Shown piece by piece: positions 51,991-62,609 of a DNA stretch of 64,000 nucleotides; the first letter of the stretch is position 1; every line of letters starts with the position of its first letter. The position numbers were made by a program, and so were the translations under genes. The DNA comes from Petaurus breviceps papuanus (lineage: Eukaryota > Chordata > Mammalia > Diprotodontia > Petauridae). The stretch lies in NCBI GenBank assembly GCA_028583685.1, contig JAMXIF010001194.1, forward strand, positions 5,560,049 through 5,624,048, written 5' to 3'. The notes under the pieces are model-generated. The model saw only the letters and a list, made by a program, of their open reading frames with translations. It did no database searches and had not been told where the DNA came from.

Positions 51991-52149
51991 CATAATGGCC
52001 TCCTAATGGCCCCGGTACAAATTAAAGAGCAAAGACATTGAGATCTTTGGAGAGTCAGGTCCAGCGAGTACCAATTTGCTTCTACAGTAACTGGTAAAGA
52101 ACGATTCTGTTAGTGTTGAAAGGAATAGGACATTTGGTTCTCTGAGTAC

Positions 52150-52335
52150 ATTTGCTACAGGATTTAGAGCTGGAAGAAAACTTGGAGATCCTGTAGTCCA
52201 TATGACTAATTTCACAGATGAGGAAATTGGTCCTTCTAGAGGTCAAGTGACAAGCCCAATGTCAAACAGTAAACATCAAAGCTAAGACCTGAACCCTGAC
52301 CTCCTGATCTAATCCAGGGCTCTTTCTACTACTGT
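52150..52335 (-). mobile_element. MIR3-type SINE
   Basis: 'ggatttagagctggaagaaa', 'tttcacagatgaggaaattg' and 'aatccagggctctttctact'. Confidence 0.72.
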
Positions 52336-52339
52336 GAGT

Positions 52340-53060
52340 CAATCTTCACTCTTGGCTTTGATGCCCAGACTTTAGACATAGCAGGATACACTACCCACCC
52401 TGGAATCCCCTTCTATTATCCCCTCCTTGGCTTACAGAGAAAGTTCATCTCAAGTCTTAATGGTTTTCATGTGTTCAGACAACCCCCCCCCCACTCCCAT
52501 CTGACTCACAGGCCACTGTGCAAACATATAACCTGTGATTTTGTTTTTTTGTTGTGGAATCGGAGACGCCTTTGACATCCATTTGCCAGGGAGGTTAGGT
52601 TTTTGGGTTGCGTTTTTTTTTTTTTAAGAAAAAGAGCAGAATATCTGTTTACCTCATATTCTGTTGAATAGGGCCTTATATTCTACTTCCCTTAACACAA
52701 TGGAACTCTGTCCTCATAGCTAAGCCTTAGCTAACTTGACTTCTCAGCTTCCCCAATGCATCATATTAGCATGGGAGGAGAGGTTGGGGGATGGGGTGGG
52801 GAGAAGATCCCAGTTAGGAACTCAATTTGGATTTTGTGGTCATGGTAGGGGCAGGTACACCAAACTTGAAACCCAGGAGGAAAATCCAGGCCCCATGACC
52901 CAACTGTAGGGTAAAGATGATGTTCAATATAGAAGCCCCGGTTTCACAGGCTTGGCCAGTTTTCAGGACCCTTGGCCAGTGGTGGTATGGACCACAGTAG
53001 GAATCACAATGACTGTCAGCATCCAAGAGGAGGACCTCTGGAGAGCATGGAGGCTGCTGA
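52340..53060. other. Unique sequence
   Basis: It holds a C run (52480-52490) and a T run (52612-52625). No exon or repeat is recognised. Confidence 0.45.
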
Positions 53061-53069
53061 GCCAGTGTG

Positions 53070-53285
53070 GCAACATCCTGCATCTAGAGACAGGAAGAGA
53101 AAAGAATCAAACCTAGATCTTTTAACTCCATTTTTTTTCTGTTGTCTCAGTAAGGTCAAGTCATCAACCATCATTGTCTATATTAACTGGAGAAGATGGA
53201 ATCTCATGTACATATTGAACAGGTTGTACCCATTCAGTGTGATGGAAGAAAGTCCCACATATAGCTTCCTCACTAGCCTATCATA
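53070..53285 (+). repeat. Unrecognised repeat unit B
   Basis: The partner of unit A, in the same orientation 1.3 kb downstream. It lacks about 18 bp present in A around the T run and after 'gaatc'. Confidence 0.7.
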
Positions 53286-53382
53286 GTGCTCCAAATTTCT
53301 ACCACTAGGGCTAGTCACAATAACATAGATTTAACCAATCAAACAATAAATCATTTATTAAGTACCCACTAAATGCAGGCAG

Positions 53383-53620
53383 GCAGCTAGGTGGCATAGT
53401 GGATAGAGTGCTAGGCCTGGAGTCAAGAAGACCTGAATTCGAATCTGGCCTCAGACAATTACTAGCTGTGTGACCCTGAGCAAGTCACTTAACCCTGTTT
53501 GCCTCAGCTGTAAAATGAGCTGGAGAAGGAAATGACAAACCACTCCAGTATATTTGCGATGAAAACCTCTAAAGGGTTCACAAAGAGGTGGACACTGAAA
53601 TGACTGGACGGCAACAAAAA
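53383..53620 (+). mobile_element. Mar1-type SINE in L2
   Basis: 'ggcagctaggtggcatagtg', 'gtgaccctgagcaagtcact' and 'tgactggacggcaacaaaa', full length. About 15 bp around 'gtttgcctcag' is missing compared with the other Mar1 copies. Confidence 0.88.
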
Positions 53621-53764
53621 ATTAAAGATACAATACCAAAACAATATTCTAAGGACCTTGCTCTTTATCAGGGGAGCTAAAATACATGTACGTATTTGCA
53701 GAACAAATGCAAAATAAACATAAGGAAGAAAGGGTACCAGCAATTGAAGGGGGTGGGGGGTTGT

Positions 53765-53870
53765 CATCAACAATTGTCATGAAAATCCAGTGACAAGACA
53801 AAAGACAGGATGACTGGTGATGGCCCAGGATGCAGTGGGTGACCTCTTTGATGTCTGGCCAAGCTCTAAA
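53765..53870 (+). mobile_element. Fragment of the 54890-type SINE
   Basis: 'ccagtgacaagacaaaagac', 'gatggcccaggatgcagtgg' and 'atgtctggccaagctctaaa' match 55020-55115 closely. Confidence 0.75.
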
Positions 53871-54214
53871 TCCGGAAAGGCTTCAACCAACGGAGGTCTG
53901 ATGTCGCATTTTGAAAGAACAGAAGGATTATACAAAGTGTAAATTAGGAAGCAGTTAGGCATAGGGAATAGCCAGGCATGCAGAACAAGACATGCCCTGA
54001 GAGATGCCCTGGGTTGTGTGAAGAACAGAGAGAAAGGTGGTTCGTCTGAACAATAGAGTACAGGAATGGAAGCACTATAATGAGGCTGGAAAGATAGATA
54101 AAGACCAAGATAGGAAGGGCTTTCAAAACCCAACTGAAGAGCTTCAGTTTGATCCTAATGGCAACAAGTTACCTCTGGAGTTTGTTAAGGAGAGGAGTGG
54201 CAAGGTCATATCAT

Positions 54215-54260
54215 GATAGAGATGATAGATAGATGGATAGATAGATAGATGATAGATAGT
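54215..54260. repeat. (GATA)n microsatellite
   Basis: About ten GATA/GATG units. Confidence 0.93.
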
Positions 54261-54312
54261 AGAGGATGGAGTAGGGAGAAACTTAAGGCAGGGAGACCAG
54301 TAAGGAGACTGA

Positions 54313-54485
54313 TTTAGAGTTGGAAGGGAACTCAGAGCCCATCTAGTCTGACCCCTTCCTTTTACAGAGGAGGAAACTGAGGACCAAGGAGGTTCAATGA
54401 TTTGCCCAAAGTCATTCTAAGGTGAGATTTAAATCCATGTCTCATGACTCCAGAGCCAGTATTTTTCTCTCAATACCATGACATC
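54313..54485 (-). mobile_element. MIR3-type SINE
   Basis: 'tagagttggaagggaactca', 'gaggaaactgaggaccaagg' and 'tcatgactccagagccagta'. Confidence 0.75.
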
Positions 54486-54889
54486 ATCCCTTTGGGTAAA
54501 TGCATTACAACTCCAGGAAGCTCCTGTTAAAATGTATGTATCTCACTGGGGAAGGGTTTCTGCAGAACTGGAACTAGTGTTATGTCCCATATAGTGACAT
54601 CCTGGAATGATAGGATGATTCCTGTTCTCTACAGCTCACAGCATACCCTTCTCCTAGAACATCTTGCAATGGAAGGGGAGCAGACTGTGCAACTCTTAGC
54701 CCAAAGGATCTGGGGGCCCAAGCCCAAGAATCTACATCATTCAGGATATCTGCTATCAATGCAGAGTAATCCAGGAGGATCGGCTGCTCCTTGCCCTGGT
54801 TATTATAGTAGAACTTTAGGTAGACCCTTAGCCCTTTCCCACTCACTAAGCTTCTTCACCCTCCCACTGCCCCTCTGAGAACCTCTCTC
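54486..54889. other. Unique sequence
   Basis: Overlapping open frames of 88-98 codons on both strands show no recognised product. Confidence 0.4.
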
Positions 54890-55440
54890 TGTTGTTGTTT
54901 GTCCCTTGTTTTCAGAGGATCAATGACGTCACGGAGTGATGTCTTGACTTCTGTGTGAATTGGATTTAGGTGAGGCAGAGTTGCACAAGGTCATCAACCT
55001 CACTCTCTCTTCCAGGGTCATCAAAATCTAGTGACAAGACAAAAGTCAGGATACCTGGAGATGGCCCAGGATGCAGTGGGTGACATTGGCATCTTCGATG
55101 TCTGACCAAGCTCTAAGGGCTCCACAGTGCCTGATTCAGCCACCTTCATGACCACTGAAACAAATTGTTCTCATCTGGCCTTTCTACCAGGGGAAGTCTC
55201 CATGTGCTTAGGGAGACATTCCCCTAATTCTCCAACAGACTTGTGGCCTATCAGTTACCTTCAACCTGGCTTAGCCCCACCTGCTGAGATGGTTTACCCC
55301 AGGGTGGGCCACTGTATTTGCTACAGCTTCTTGGAGCCACAGGTGAGAGCTAGGTCACAGAGGGACACCAAAGGTGAATGAGCAGCCCTGAAAAGGGCTC
55401 AGTGAACCCTCCCACCAGAGAAGCTTGTCCTCCCTAATGC
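54890..55440 (+). mobile_element. Long marsupial SINE-like repeat
   Basis: It starts 'gttgtttgtcccttgttttc' and runs through 'ggcccaggatgcagtgggtg', 'aaattgttctcatctggcct', 'ccagggtgggccactgtatt' and 'cttggagccacaggtgagag' to 'ctgaaaagggctcagtgaac'. Other pieces of the family lie at 8357, 37498 and 53765, which shows it is interspersed. At about 550 bp it may be a composite. The family name is uncertain. Confidence 0.65.
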
Positions 55441-55469
55441 CCCAGACACCCCTTCTCGCTTCTAAGTGT

Positions 55470-55815
55470 AATGCAAAGATCTCTGGACTGAGAGTTCTAG
55501 TTCTGTCTCTGCTACTTACCTGTGTGGCCTATGGATGATTGATGAAGTCCTTGATCTCATACATGGCCCTAACAGTGGAACTCTGGGGACAATGTTACAA
55601 ACTTATGAGAAGGGTATTAACAATCTCTCTGGTCCCCAGTTTCCTTATCTGGAAAATGAGAGCGTTGAGATAGATGAGTTCTAAGGCTCTTTCCAGCTCC
55701 AAATCTATGATCCTGTCACTTCCCTACTCCAGGCCTCAGTTTCCACCAAAACAAGATGGTTGTGCTAGATTGACTCTGAGATCCCTTCCAACTCTAAATT
55801 AGAGTCTTAGATAAT
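55470..55815 (+). mobile_element. MIR-type SINE and second 3' end
   Basis: 55470-55715 has head, core and 3' end, with an unusual middle at about 55550-55625. 55725-55815 is another 3' half ('ctgagatcccttccaactct'). Confidence 0.65.
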
Positions 55816-55907
55816 CTCCAAGAGCCTAACCTAGAGAGTTTCCTCTCACATCCATCTTCTGGTGTTTGCTGAAACCTAGCTTTTTCTTAAAGATAATCAT
55901 AGTGTTA

Positions 55908-56064
55908 GGGGTGGCTAGGTGGCACAGTGAATAGAGCACCTGCTCTGGAGTCAGGAGAACCTGAGTTCAAATCCGGCCTCAGACACTTGACACATTTACT
56001 AGCTGTGTGACCTTGGGCAAGTCACTTAACCCCAACTGCCCTTCTAAAAAGCAAAAAAAAAAAG
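55908..56064 (+). mobile_element. WSINE1-type SINE, full length
   Basis: 'gggtggctaggtggcacagt', 'gaacctgagttcaaatccgg', 'gtgaccttgggcaagtcact' and an 11-A tail. The target site 'catagtgtt' recurs on both sides (55892-55907 and 56065-56079). Confidence 0.93.
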
Positions 56065-56079
56065 ATACCATAGTGTTCT

Positions 56080-56510
56080 TAGCTGCCTCGCCAACGCTGC
56101 TCCTGCTCTCATGCCCCCAACATACAGGGCCAGTAAGAGAAATTGACATGTTCCTTGCTCACCGCTGCCACCTTCAGACCCTCCCACTGCCATCATAACT
56201 CACCAATCTCCTCTCCTCCTCTAAAATTCATTCCATCTCGGCTAGATCTTCATTATCACCTACAAGTTTCCAGGTCTTATTCCCAACAAGTAAGTTCAGC
56301 ACTTGGCTTATAGTCTTCTGCACTCCATCCCCTGCCTGCTTCAAACATCCTGTTCCTCCAATTCCCCAGCCCCCCTCACCTCCCACCACTTCTCTCTAAT
56401 CTGTCTCAACCACACAGAGGATGCTCATATCTTAGAACTTCCCCCTACACTCCATCCTTCCCCCTCTCCCAACATGACTGAATTTGCCCTAGATTTCAGA
56501 ATTCCTAGGT
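56080..56510 (+). mobile_element. Pyrimidine-rich block, possibly L2 5' region
   Basis: The composition (long CT-rich runs with 'cctgcctgcttcaaacatcc') resembles sense L2 upstream of the RT, but no diagnostic box is found. Confidence 0.3.
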
Positions 56511-57149
56511 ATGTCTTTGAGTGAAAGACTCAACAGCAAAGGATTGCTGGGAGGCATTGTTTCTACCTTGAAATTAGAAAAATGTCACCAGAGTTGTGCT
56601 GCCATTGTGGGGGGCAGTTTCTGGAATATTAAGGGAGGAGAGGAACATGAAACTGGCCTTGCTTTTTTATCTACAGAGAGTTTGGGTTCTTTGAAGACTA
56701 AGATTTAGACCCACCCAGTAATCCTTTAGGGTTTTGGAAGAAAGGTGGTGCTGCTAACATCATTTGGGTAGAGAAGGGCCTCTGACATTGATGAGGCTTT
56801 GTGTTAGGCAAGGAAATTGTGTATACCTCTGGGTTTTCCCTACCAGAGCCAGTCATTTCACCTCCTGTGGTAGCATTTATACCTCCTACAGTCCAGGAGG
56901 GTGGAGGGGAGTGAGTGTATGTGTCAATTTTCCAGTAAGGACTGAGTCTATGATGACTAAGTTATTCTGAGAAAGCCTAGGACTACATCTCTATTAAGTG
57001 CATCACAGAATATCTGCCCCCTGAGCACTTTCAGGGTGTTTTTGAGAATCTCTGGTATAACACATCACTCCATTTAGAGATGATGAGACCCTAGTTGGAA
57101 GTTTTCTCCTTCAAATCTATCAAAAATTAATGCCAATTGGTGAGGGAAA
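56511..57149. other. Unique sequence
   Basis: No repeat is recognised. Short frames are without known products. Confidence 0.4.
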
Positions 57150-58165
57150 CAGTCGCTCTTTTGGATAAGATGCAGAGATGTGGACTGGAAGAATTGTATT
57201 TAGATAGACTCAGAATTGGTTGTCTGGATGCAACATTTATCCATTGATGATTTGACGTTGTCTTGGGAGGAGATCACCACTGGTGAGCTCCAGGGACCTG
57301 TGCTTGGACTTGTATTTGACATTTTCATTTGTGACTCAAACAAAGGCATAGATGGCATGCCTATCAAATTTTCAGATAACATAGAGCAAAGATATAACAC
57401 ATTAAATGAGAGGATTAGGTTTTTTTTTTAAAAAGATCTATACAGGCTTGTATACTAGGTCAAATCTAATACAATGAAATTTAACAGGGATAATTGTATA
57501 GTTTCTCATGGGTTCACACAAATTCAAGATGTCTTGGCTAGACAGTGGTTCTGAAATTCTGGGAGTTTCCATGGACTACAAGCTTCAGGTGACACCACAA
57601 AGTGATGTAGCAGCCAAAAAATCAAATGCAATCTTAGATTGCATTAAAAGGCACTGAGTATTATCTATAGCTGAGGATGTAAGAGTTCCCCAGTCTCTTC
57701 CCTATACAGATCACATTCACAATATTGTTTCCCATCCTAGAGACATTTTAGGAAGGATTTGAAAAGCTGGTGGACATTGACTAGATGAGTGAGGGGACTA
57801 CAGAATGCGCCATAGGTGAAGTAGGTGAAGAAATTTGACACGTTAATTCTAAAGAAAATCATGAGGCATGACAGTTGCCTTCAACTATTTGAAGGGCTGT
57901 TTTGGAAGAACCATGTTCTAGTTGACATAGGACACGTCCAGTAGCAAGGATGGAAGTTGCTAAAAGGAATATTTAGTTTTGATGCAAGAAAACATTTCCT
58001 AACAATTAGAACTGTCCAGAAGTGAAATAGGCTAAGAGATGTGGTGAGTTCCTGTCACATGAGGTATTTAGATAAAGGCTGGATTGTTATTGTCACATCC
58101 AGATATGGAATGTGCTATATGGTTTCCTGATGTCCATTCTGGTTCTGAAATCCTGTGAGATAACA
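57150..58165 (+). mobile_element. L3/CR1-type LINE, RT C-terminus to 3' end
   Basis: The frame from 57216 reads LQGPVLGLVFDIFICDSNKG and then FSDN (57369-57380), the RT [12 protein letters not shown] and FADD boxes. The second catalytic Asp is Asn, so it is dead. The decayed 3' part follows: 'gaagggctgttttggaagaa', 'caggacacgtccag'-like, 'aagaaaacatttcctaacaa' and 'agaactgtccagaagtgaaa'. Its tail repeats the order seen at 10490-10765. Confidence 0.82.
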
Positions 58166-58200
58166 ATCTGAGAAGGGAGTCTTTACCTGGCCTTTTTCTT

Positions 58201-58246
58201 TTTGGAGGGCAGTTGGGGTTAAGTGACTTGCCCAAGATCATATGGC

Positions 58247-58290
<44 letters not shown>

Positions 58291-58376
58291 AGTATCTGAG
58301 GCCGTATTTGAACTCAGGTCTTCCTGATTCCAGAGCTGGTGCTCTATTCACTGCACCAAATAGCCACCCCTTAAGG
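58201..58376 (-). mobile_element. WSINE1-type SINE with internal (TG)n
   Basis: 'ggagggcagttggggttaag', then (TG)n at 58253-58288, then 'ttaagtatctgaggccgtat' and 'tgcaccaaatagccacccc'. A 16-bp duplication 'acctggcctttttctt' lies at 58185-58200 and 58377-58392. Confidence 0.94.
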
Positions 58377-58392
58377 ACCTGGCCTTTTTCTT

Positions 58393-58679
58393 AGCAGTTG
58401 TAGACATTCTTAGTAGTTGTAGCAGCCTTTTACTGCTCCTGCAGGACCCTTTTCTTGTCTTGATATGTCCCATTGTCTGGAAGATGAGGAAGGAAAGGAG
58501 TCATCTCTTGGTTTCCAGAATCTCTTGCACTGACCAACTGAGCTATCAACCCATCTCAGATTAGCCAGTGTTGAAATATCAAATCAATTAGTCAATAACA
58601 ACAATGATGAAAATTATTAGACACTTCATATAGGCATACCCTTACTTGATGTGCCCTCTAATAATAATTCTCATTTAAA
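58393..58679. other. Unique sequence
   Basis: Nothing recognised. Confidence 0.35.
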
Positions 58680-58978
58680 GAACACATTGGGGTTTACAGA
58701 TACTTTTGTTTTTGTGAGAATTCTGAGACTTAGATAAGAAAATTATCTTCGTGTTAGAAAAGAGAAAATGGAGGCTCAAGAGACAAAGTGACCCATCCAA
58801 AGTCATACAGCTAATGTCAAAACTGCAATATGAACCTACGTCCCTTATGCCCACATCCAGTGCTCAGATGCCATTCTACCTTTACATAATTCTTTCCCAT
58901 AACTATGTCTACTTGCATATGGGAGAAGAAGGAGGAGGAAGAGGAGAAAGAGGAGGAGGAGGATGAAGAAAAAGAGCC
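58680..58978 (-). mobile_element. CORE-SINE and purine tract
   Basis: 58680-58870 is an antisense CORE-SINE ('caaagtgacccatccaaagt'). 58918-58978 is a pure GAA/GGA tract. Confidence 0.6.
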
Positions 58979-59125
58979 TCCTGGTCTCAGTTCTACCCAT
59001 GACATACTGTGTGACTGGATAAGTCTTTCCTCTCTTTCAGCCTCAGTTTCCCCATCTATAACATGAAAGGATTGGACTGGATGATTTCTGCCCCACCCCC
59101 AACTTTAACACCCTTTGCTTCTATG
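58979..59125 (+). mobile_element. MIR fragment
   Basis: 'ctgtgtgactggataagtct' and 'cctcagtttccccatctata'. Confidence 0.68.
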
Positions 59126-59129
59126 TGTC

Positions 59130-59740
59130 TGGATTACATTAGCCACTGAAACCATGGAAAATAGGGTCTTTTGGAGATGGGATCATGGAGAGGAAAGTCA
59201 GAGAGTTTATAAATATTAACCAGCAAACAGTGCACTATGGGACCCCTGGGTGAAGGGGAGACACTTTTGTTACATGAAGAAAAGTTTCATCTATTTCACA
59301 GTGTTGTCAAGGTCTGACCTTGGACAGTAGCATGTGGGCCAAATTTAATGTTCTCTGTACCCTTGAGGGACCTTTAAAAATGCCCCCTCATCCCTCTGGA
59401 GGTATATGGAAATGTAAAGTGGTCTTGTCCACTTGTTTTCTGATGCTCTGGTGTTGAATGTGAGAGGGAGCATTTCTAATTATAACCAAGGGTCGTTTCT
59501 GGGGAAAACTTTAAATGTTGGTTGGGGCAGGAATCAGGAGTCCGTGGAACATGGGAAAAATGTCCAAGCAGTGTCTTGGGATACAGGTGGCCTCTGACAC
59601 ATCCTGGACTGTTGCTGCTTCCGGAGGACTCTCCTTTCCCTCCACCTCCCTTCCTTTCCCCACTTCCTCCTCCTTCCCATCTCCCCTTCCTTTTTCCTTT
59701 CCCCTACCCCCACCCTTGGCTGCCTTCCAGGTGCTCTATG
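59130..59740. other. Unique sequence with CT-rich end
   Basis: 59625-59715 is almost pure C/T. Pro/Ser-rich frames over it are composition artefacts. Confidence 0.45.
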
Positions 59741-59744
59741 AAAG

Positions 59745-60055
59745 TTCAATCAATCAATCAGCAAGCATTTATTAAGTGCCTATGGTATGCCGGACATTGT
59801 GGATACAAAGACAAAGAATGAAACAATCCTTATTCCTGAGGAACTTACATCCTAATGTGGAGGAGAACAGAGACACATATTAAGTATATTTAGAATAAAT
59901 ATAAAGAGACTATAAGCAAATACATACAAGGTAGTTTCATGCAAGATACTTAGAGAGAGAGAGCTCTAGCAATTGAGATTAGGAAAGATTTATGGGATCA
60001 GAGGAGTCAAAATTGGAAAAACTTCAGAGTAAGAGAAATTCAAAGGGGAAGGAAT
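59745..60055 (-). mobile_element. L2 3' end
   Basis: 'agcatttattaagtgcctat', 'caatccttattcctgaggaa' and 'ctctagcaattgagattagg'. A (TCAA)n start lies at 59748. Confidence 0.78.
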
Positions 60056-60133
60056 CTTAGCCCATCCATCTTTTCCTTTTTGGGAGGTCTGCAGGTAGCA
60101 GGTTGAAGGTTTGGGTTCAAATCTTGAGACTGG

Positions 60134-60287
60134 GGGTGGCTAGATGGCGCAGTGAATAGAGCACCGGCCCTGGAGTCAGGATGTCCTGAGTTCAAGTCCA
60201 GCCTCAGATACTTAACACAAAACTAGCTGTGTGACCTTGGGCAAGTCACTTAACCCCAATTGCCTTTCAAAAAGCAAAAAAAAAAAA
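60134..60287 (+). mobile_element. WSINE1-type SINE, full length
   Basis: 'gggtggctagatggcgcagt', 'agagcaccggccctggagtc', 'gtgaccttgggcaagtcact', 'ccccaattgcctttcaaaaa' and a 12-A tail. Short duplication 'cttgaga' on both sides. The CpGs are relatively well kept. Confidence 0.93.
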
Positions 60288-60414
60288 ACCTTGAGAGTGT
60301 TTTTGTTTTAATTGATGCTAAGATTTCAGTAAGTTGTGATATCTTTTGCCCTCATTAGCTTGAATAAGTTGGGGGTTTGATAGATTGGGGGTTTATATAC
60401 TATTAACTTGGTCT

Positions 60415-60715
60415 AAAACATTTACTAGCTGTGCGAACCTGGCCAAGTCACTTAACACTGTTTGCCTCAGTTCCTCATCTATAAAATGAGCTGGAGAAGA
60501 AAATGACAAACCACCCTGGTATCTTTGCCAAGAAAACCCCAAATAGGGTCATGAAGAGTCAGACACCGAACAACAACAATCACCTTATCTGTGGGACCTC
60601 AGGACAGTGACATCCCTTTTCTGGGTCTCAGCTTTGCCAATTCTGCAATGAGGAAACTGGATTAGTTGATCTCTAAGGACCTTTCCAAATCCCAATGCTA
60701 ATTATTTTCCTATGT
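60415..60715 (+). mobile_element. Mar1 3' part followed by MIR 3' part
   Basis: 60415-60577 is Mar1 ('gagctggagaagaaaatgac', 'gaagagtcagacaccgaaca'). 60578-60715 is a MIR ('ctgggtctcagctttgccaa', 'gatctctaaggacctttcca'). Confidence 0.75.
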
Positions 60716-60834
60716 ATGAGGACCTTTATATGACACTGTATATATAGATAAGCATAATATACTTATATAGATATAGATAGAATATAAATAAATTACAAGA
60801 TAATCCCATCGCTTGAGGGACCTAACCACCTCAT

Positions 60835-60860
60835 ACACACACGCACACACACACACACAC
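60835..60860. repeat. (CA)n microsatellite
   Basis: 'cacacacgcacacacacaca'. Confidence 0.95.
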
Positions 60861-60889
60861 TATTAAGTCCTAGCTGTCTGTCATTCTAT

Positions 60890-61470
60890 GCTGCTTCTGT
60901 AAAAGGAGGAAAAACAGTCCTGTAGGAACTCAGAGTAGAAGACATCCTTATGGCCTATTGGACTCAGGAAGGGCTTTCTGGAGGAGGTGATATTGAAGGA
61001 TAGTTAGAACAGGAACTGAAATGGCAGAAAGGGGTAGGACGTTCTAGGTGTGTCTGAGAAGGCAGGATTCAAGGGCATATAGCATGAAGAGGGATATAAG
61101 AGTAGGGTTCTAGAATAATAGGATTTAGAGCTAGAAGGCACCTTGGAACTCTTAGTCCAACCCCCTCCTTTCAAAGGGGAGGAACCTGGAGACTCAGAGA
61201 TCAAGTGACTCATTCAAAATCCCATAGTTGTAAGTAAATATTGGACCCAGATTTGCACCTAGGTCTCCTGACTCTGGAGCTATTATTCTTTTCACTGTAT
61301 TATATTGCTTCTCAGTGAATAGATCTATCTTGACAGAGCTAGGGAATTGTAATGGAAAATCTGGGCACATAAAACTGGAAAGGTAAGTTGAAGCTAATTT
61401 AGAGAGGGCCTTGAATGCCAGGGTAAGGAAAGATCTTCCCAGTCTGCTTTTGAGGGGGTGAAAGTGTAGG
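60890..61470 (-). mobile_element. L2 split by a MIR3
   Basis: The 3' UTR part (60890-61110, 'gaagggctttctggaggagg') and 61316-61470 ('gagagggccttgaatgccag') flank a MIR3. Confidence 0.65.
61111..61315 (-). mobile_element. MIR3-type SINE, full length
   Basis: 'aggatttagagctagaaggc', 'cttagtccaaccccctcctt' and 'aggtctcctgactctggagc'. Confidence 0.78.
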
Positions 61471-62140
61471 AAGAGAGAAAGTGCCCATGGCCTTGGCAAT
61501 GGTGACAAATTCCCCACGGTAGAGGTGCAGTATAGATCTAACTCTTAAAGTCTTCCATCTTTCTCTTTCCACCCCAATCTCCCCACATTCCCGGCGTTCC
61601 CTCCTTTAGCCATATCAGGACACCAAGAGAAACAAAAGGGGATATTGTTGGGGCCCAGACCATCCACACTTCTCCTCCCCAAGCTCCTCCCTAAGGCCTA
61701 CATTGGTTACTAAAGCCGATCTTCCATTTCATTCATAAATCCCCTTTGCCCTCTGGATTGAGGAGCCAAACAATCCAATTGCTAGGAAACCAAGCAGCAT
61801 CCACTGCCTCTGGGTCCCAAGGTTTGTTCTCAGGGGAAGGCACAGCTCTTGGCTCTGGGGATGTGTGAGTTCCTGCAGTTTCCTGTGCATTTCTGCTTCA
61901 TGAGTGTCCCCAGCTGTGGGAGCAGCCGCAGCAGCTCTGTGCCAAAGGCCCTGACTCATGCCTATTCCTTGCCCTCCCCGGGACAATGCCACTGTCTGTA
62001 AACAACATGCTCCAGCCAGGGGTTGCTAACAGAGCACTTGAAAAGAGGCGTCTTTGAGCAATGGGCAGACTACTCTTCAGGAGGCTCTTTATGACAGATG
62101 AAGGTCATTCAGGAAGTTAAAAATGTCATCTGTACATAAA
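61471..62140. other. GC-richer repeat-free block, possible regulatory element
   Basis: No SINE or LINE lies in about 670 bp. At 61710-62060 several transcription-factor-like motifs cluster: ATTGCTAGGAAAC (61778-61790, half X-box-like), TGACTCA (61952-61958, AP-1) and TGTAAACA (61997-62004, forkhead). A regulatory role is inference. No exon is recognised. Confidence 0.35.
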
Positions 62141-62154
62141 ATAATTGCTAACAT

Positions 62155-62408
62155 TTTTGTTATTATTCAGTTGTTTTTCAGTCATGTCCAACTCTTCATG
62201 GCTCCATTTGGGGTTTTCTGGGCAAAGAGACTGAAGTGGTTTTGCCATTTCCATCTCCAGCTCATTTTACAGATGAGGAAACTGAGGCAAACAGGGTTAA
62301 GTGACTTGCCCAAGGTCACACAGATAATAAGTATCTGAGGCCAGATTTGAACTCAGGTCTTTCTGACTCCAGGCCCAGTGATCTAGCCACTGTGCAAACT
62401 AGATGCCC
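62155..62408 (-). mobile_element. Mar1-type SINE, full length
   Basis: 'gtccaactcttcatggctcc', 'gaggaaactgaggcaaacag', 'gacttgcccaaggtcacaca' and 'cagtgatctagccactgtgc'. Confidence 0.92.
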
Positions 62409-62411
62409 TCA

Positions 62412-62600
62412 AAGCTAACATTTATGTAGTGCTTTACAATTTGTAAAACATTCTGTAGACATCATTTCATTCGATCCTCATGACAACCCTTACACAAGAC
62501 CCTTCAATCTCTTCAGGCCCCAGTTTCCCCATATGTAGAATGAGGTAGTCGGACTAGCTCTTTAAGGTCCCTGCCAGGTCTACTGCAATGATCTTGAGCA
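62412..62600. mobile_element. CORE-SINE pieces in opposite orientation
   Basis: 62412-62495 is antisense ('tgtagtgctttacaatttgt', 'cgatcctcatgacaaccctt'). 62496-62600 is sense ('gccccagtttccccatatgt'). Confidence 0.55.
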
Positions 62601-62609
62601 TGATACAGT

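Larger units (their letters stand above)
53335..54312 (-). mobile_element. LINE L2 with nested insertions
   Basis: L2 antisense segments lie at 53335-53382 ('catttattaagtacccacta'), 53621-53764 and 53871-54312 ('gatagataaagaccaagata', 'ctggagtttgttaaggagag'). They are broken by a Mar1 (53383-53620), a SINE piece (53765-53870) and a (GATA)n tract (54215-54260). Confidence 0.8.

Noticed and set aside
57216-57431. A 71-codon frame with reverse transcriptase boxes as an active element
   Set aside because: It covers only the end of the RT, and the catalytic FADD is altered to FSDN. It is an L3/CR1 relic.
59522-59821. A proline-rich 99-codon protein
   Set aside because: It is due to a C/T-rich tract. 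The overlapping frame in another phase is equally long, as expected from composition.
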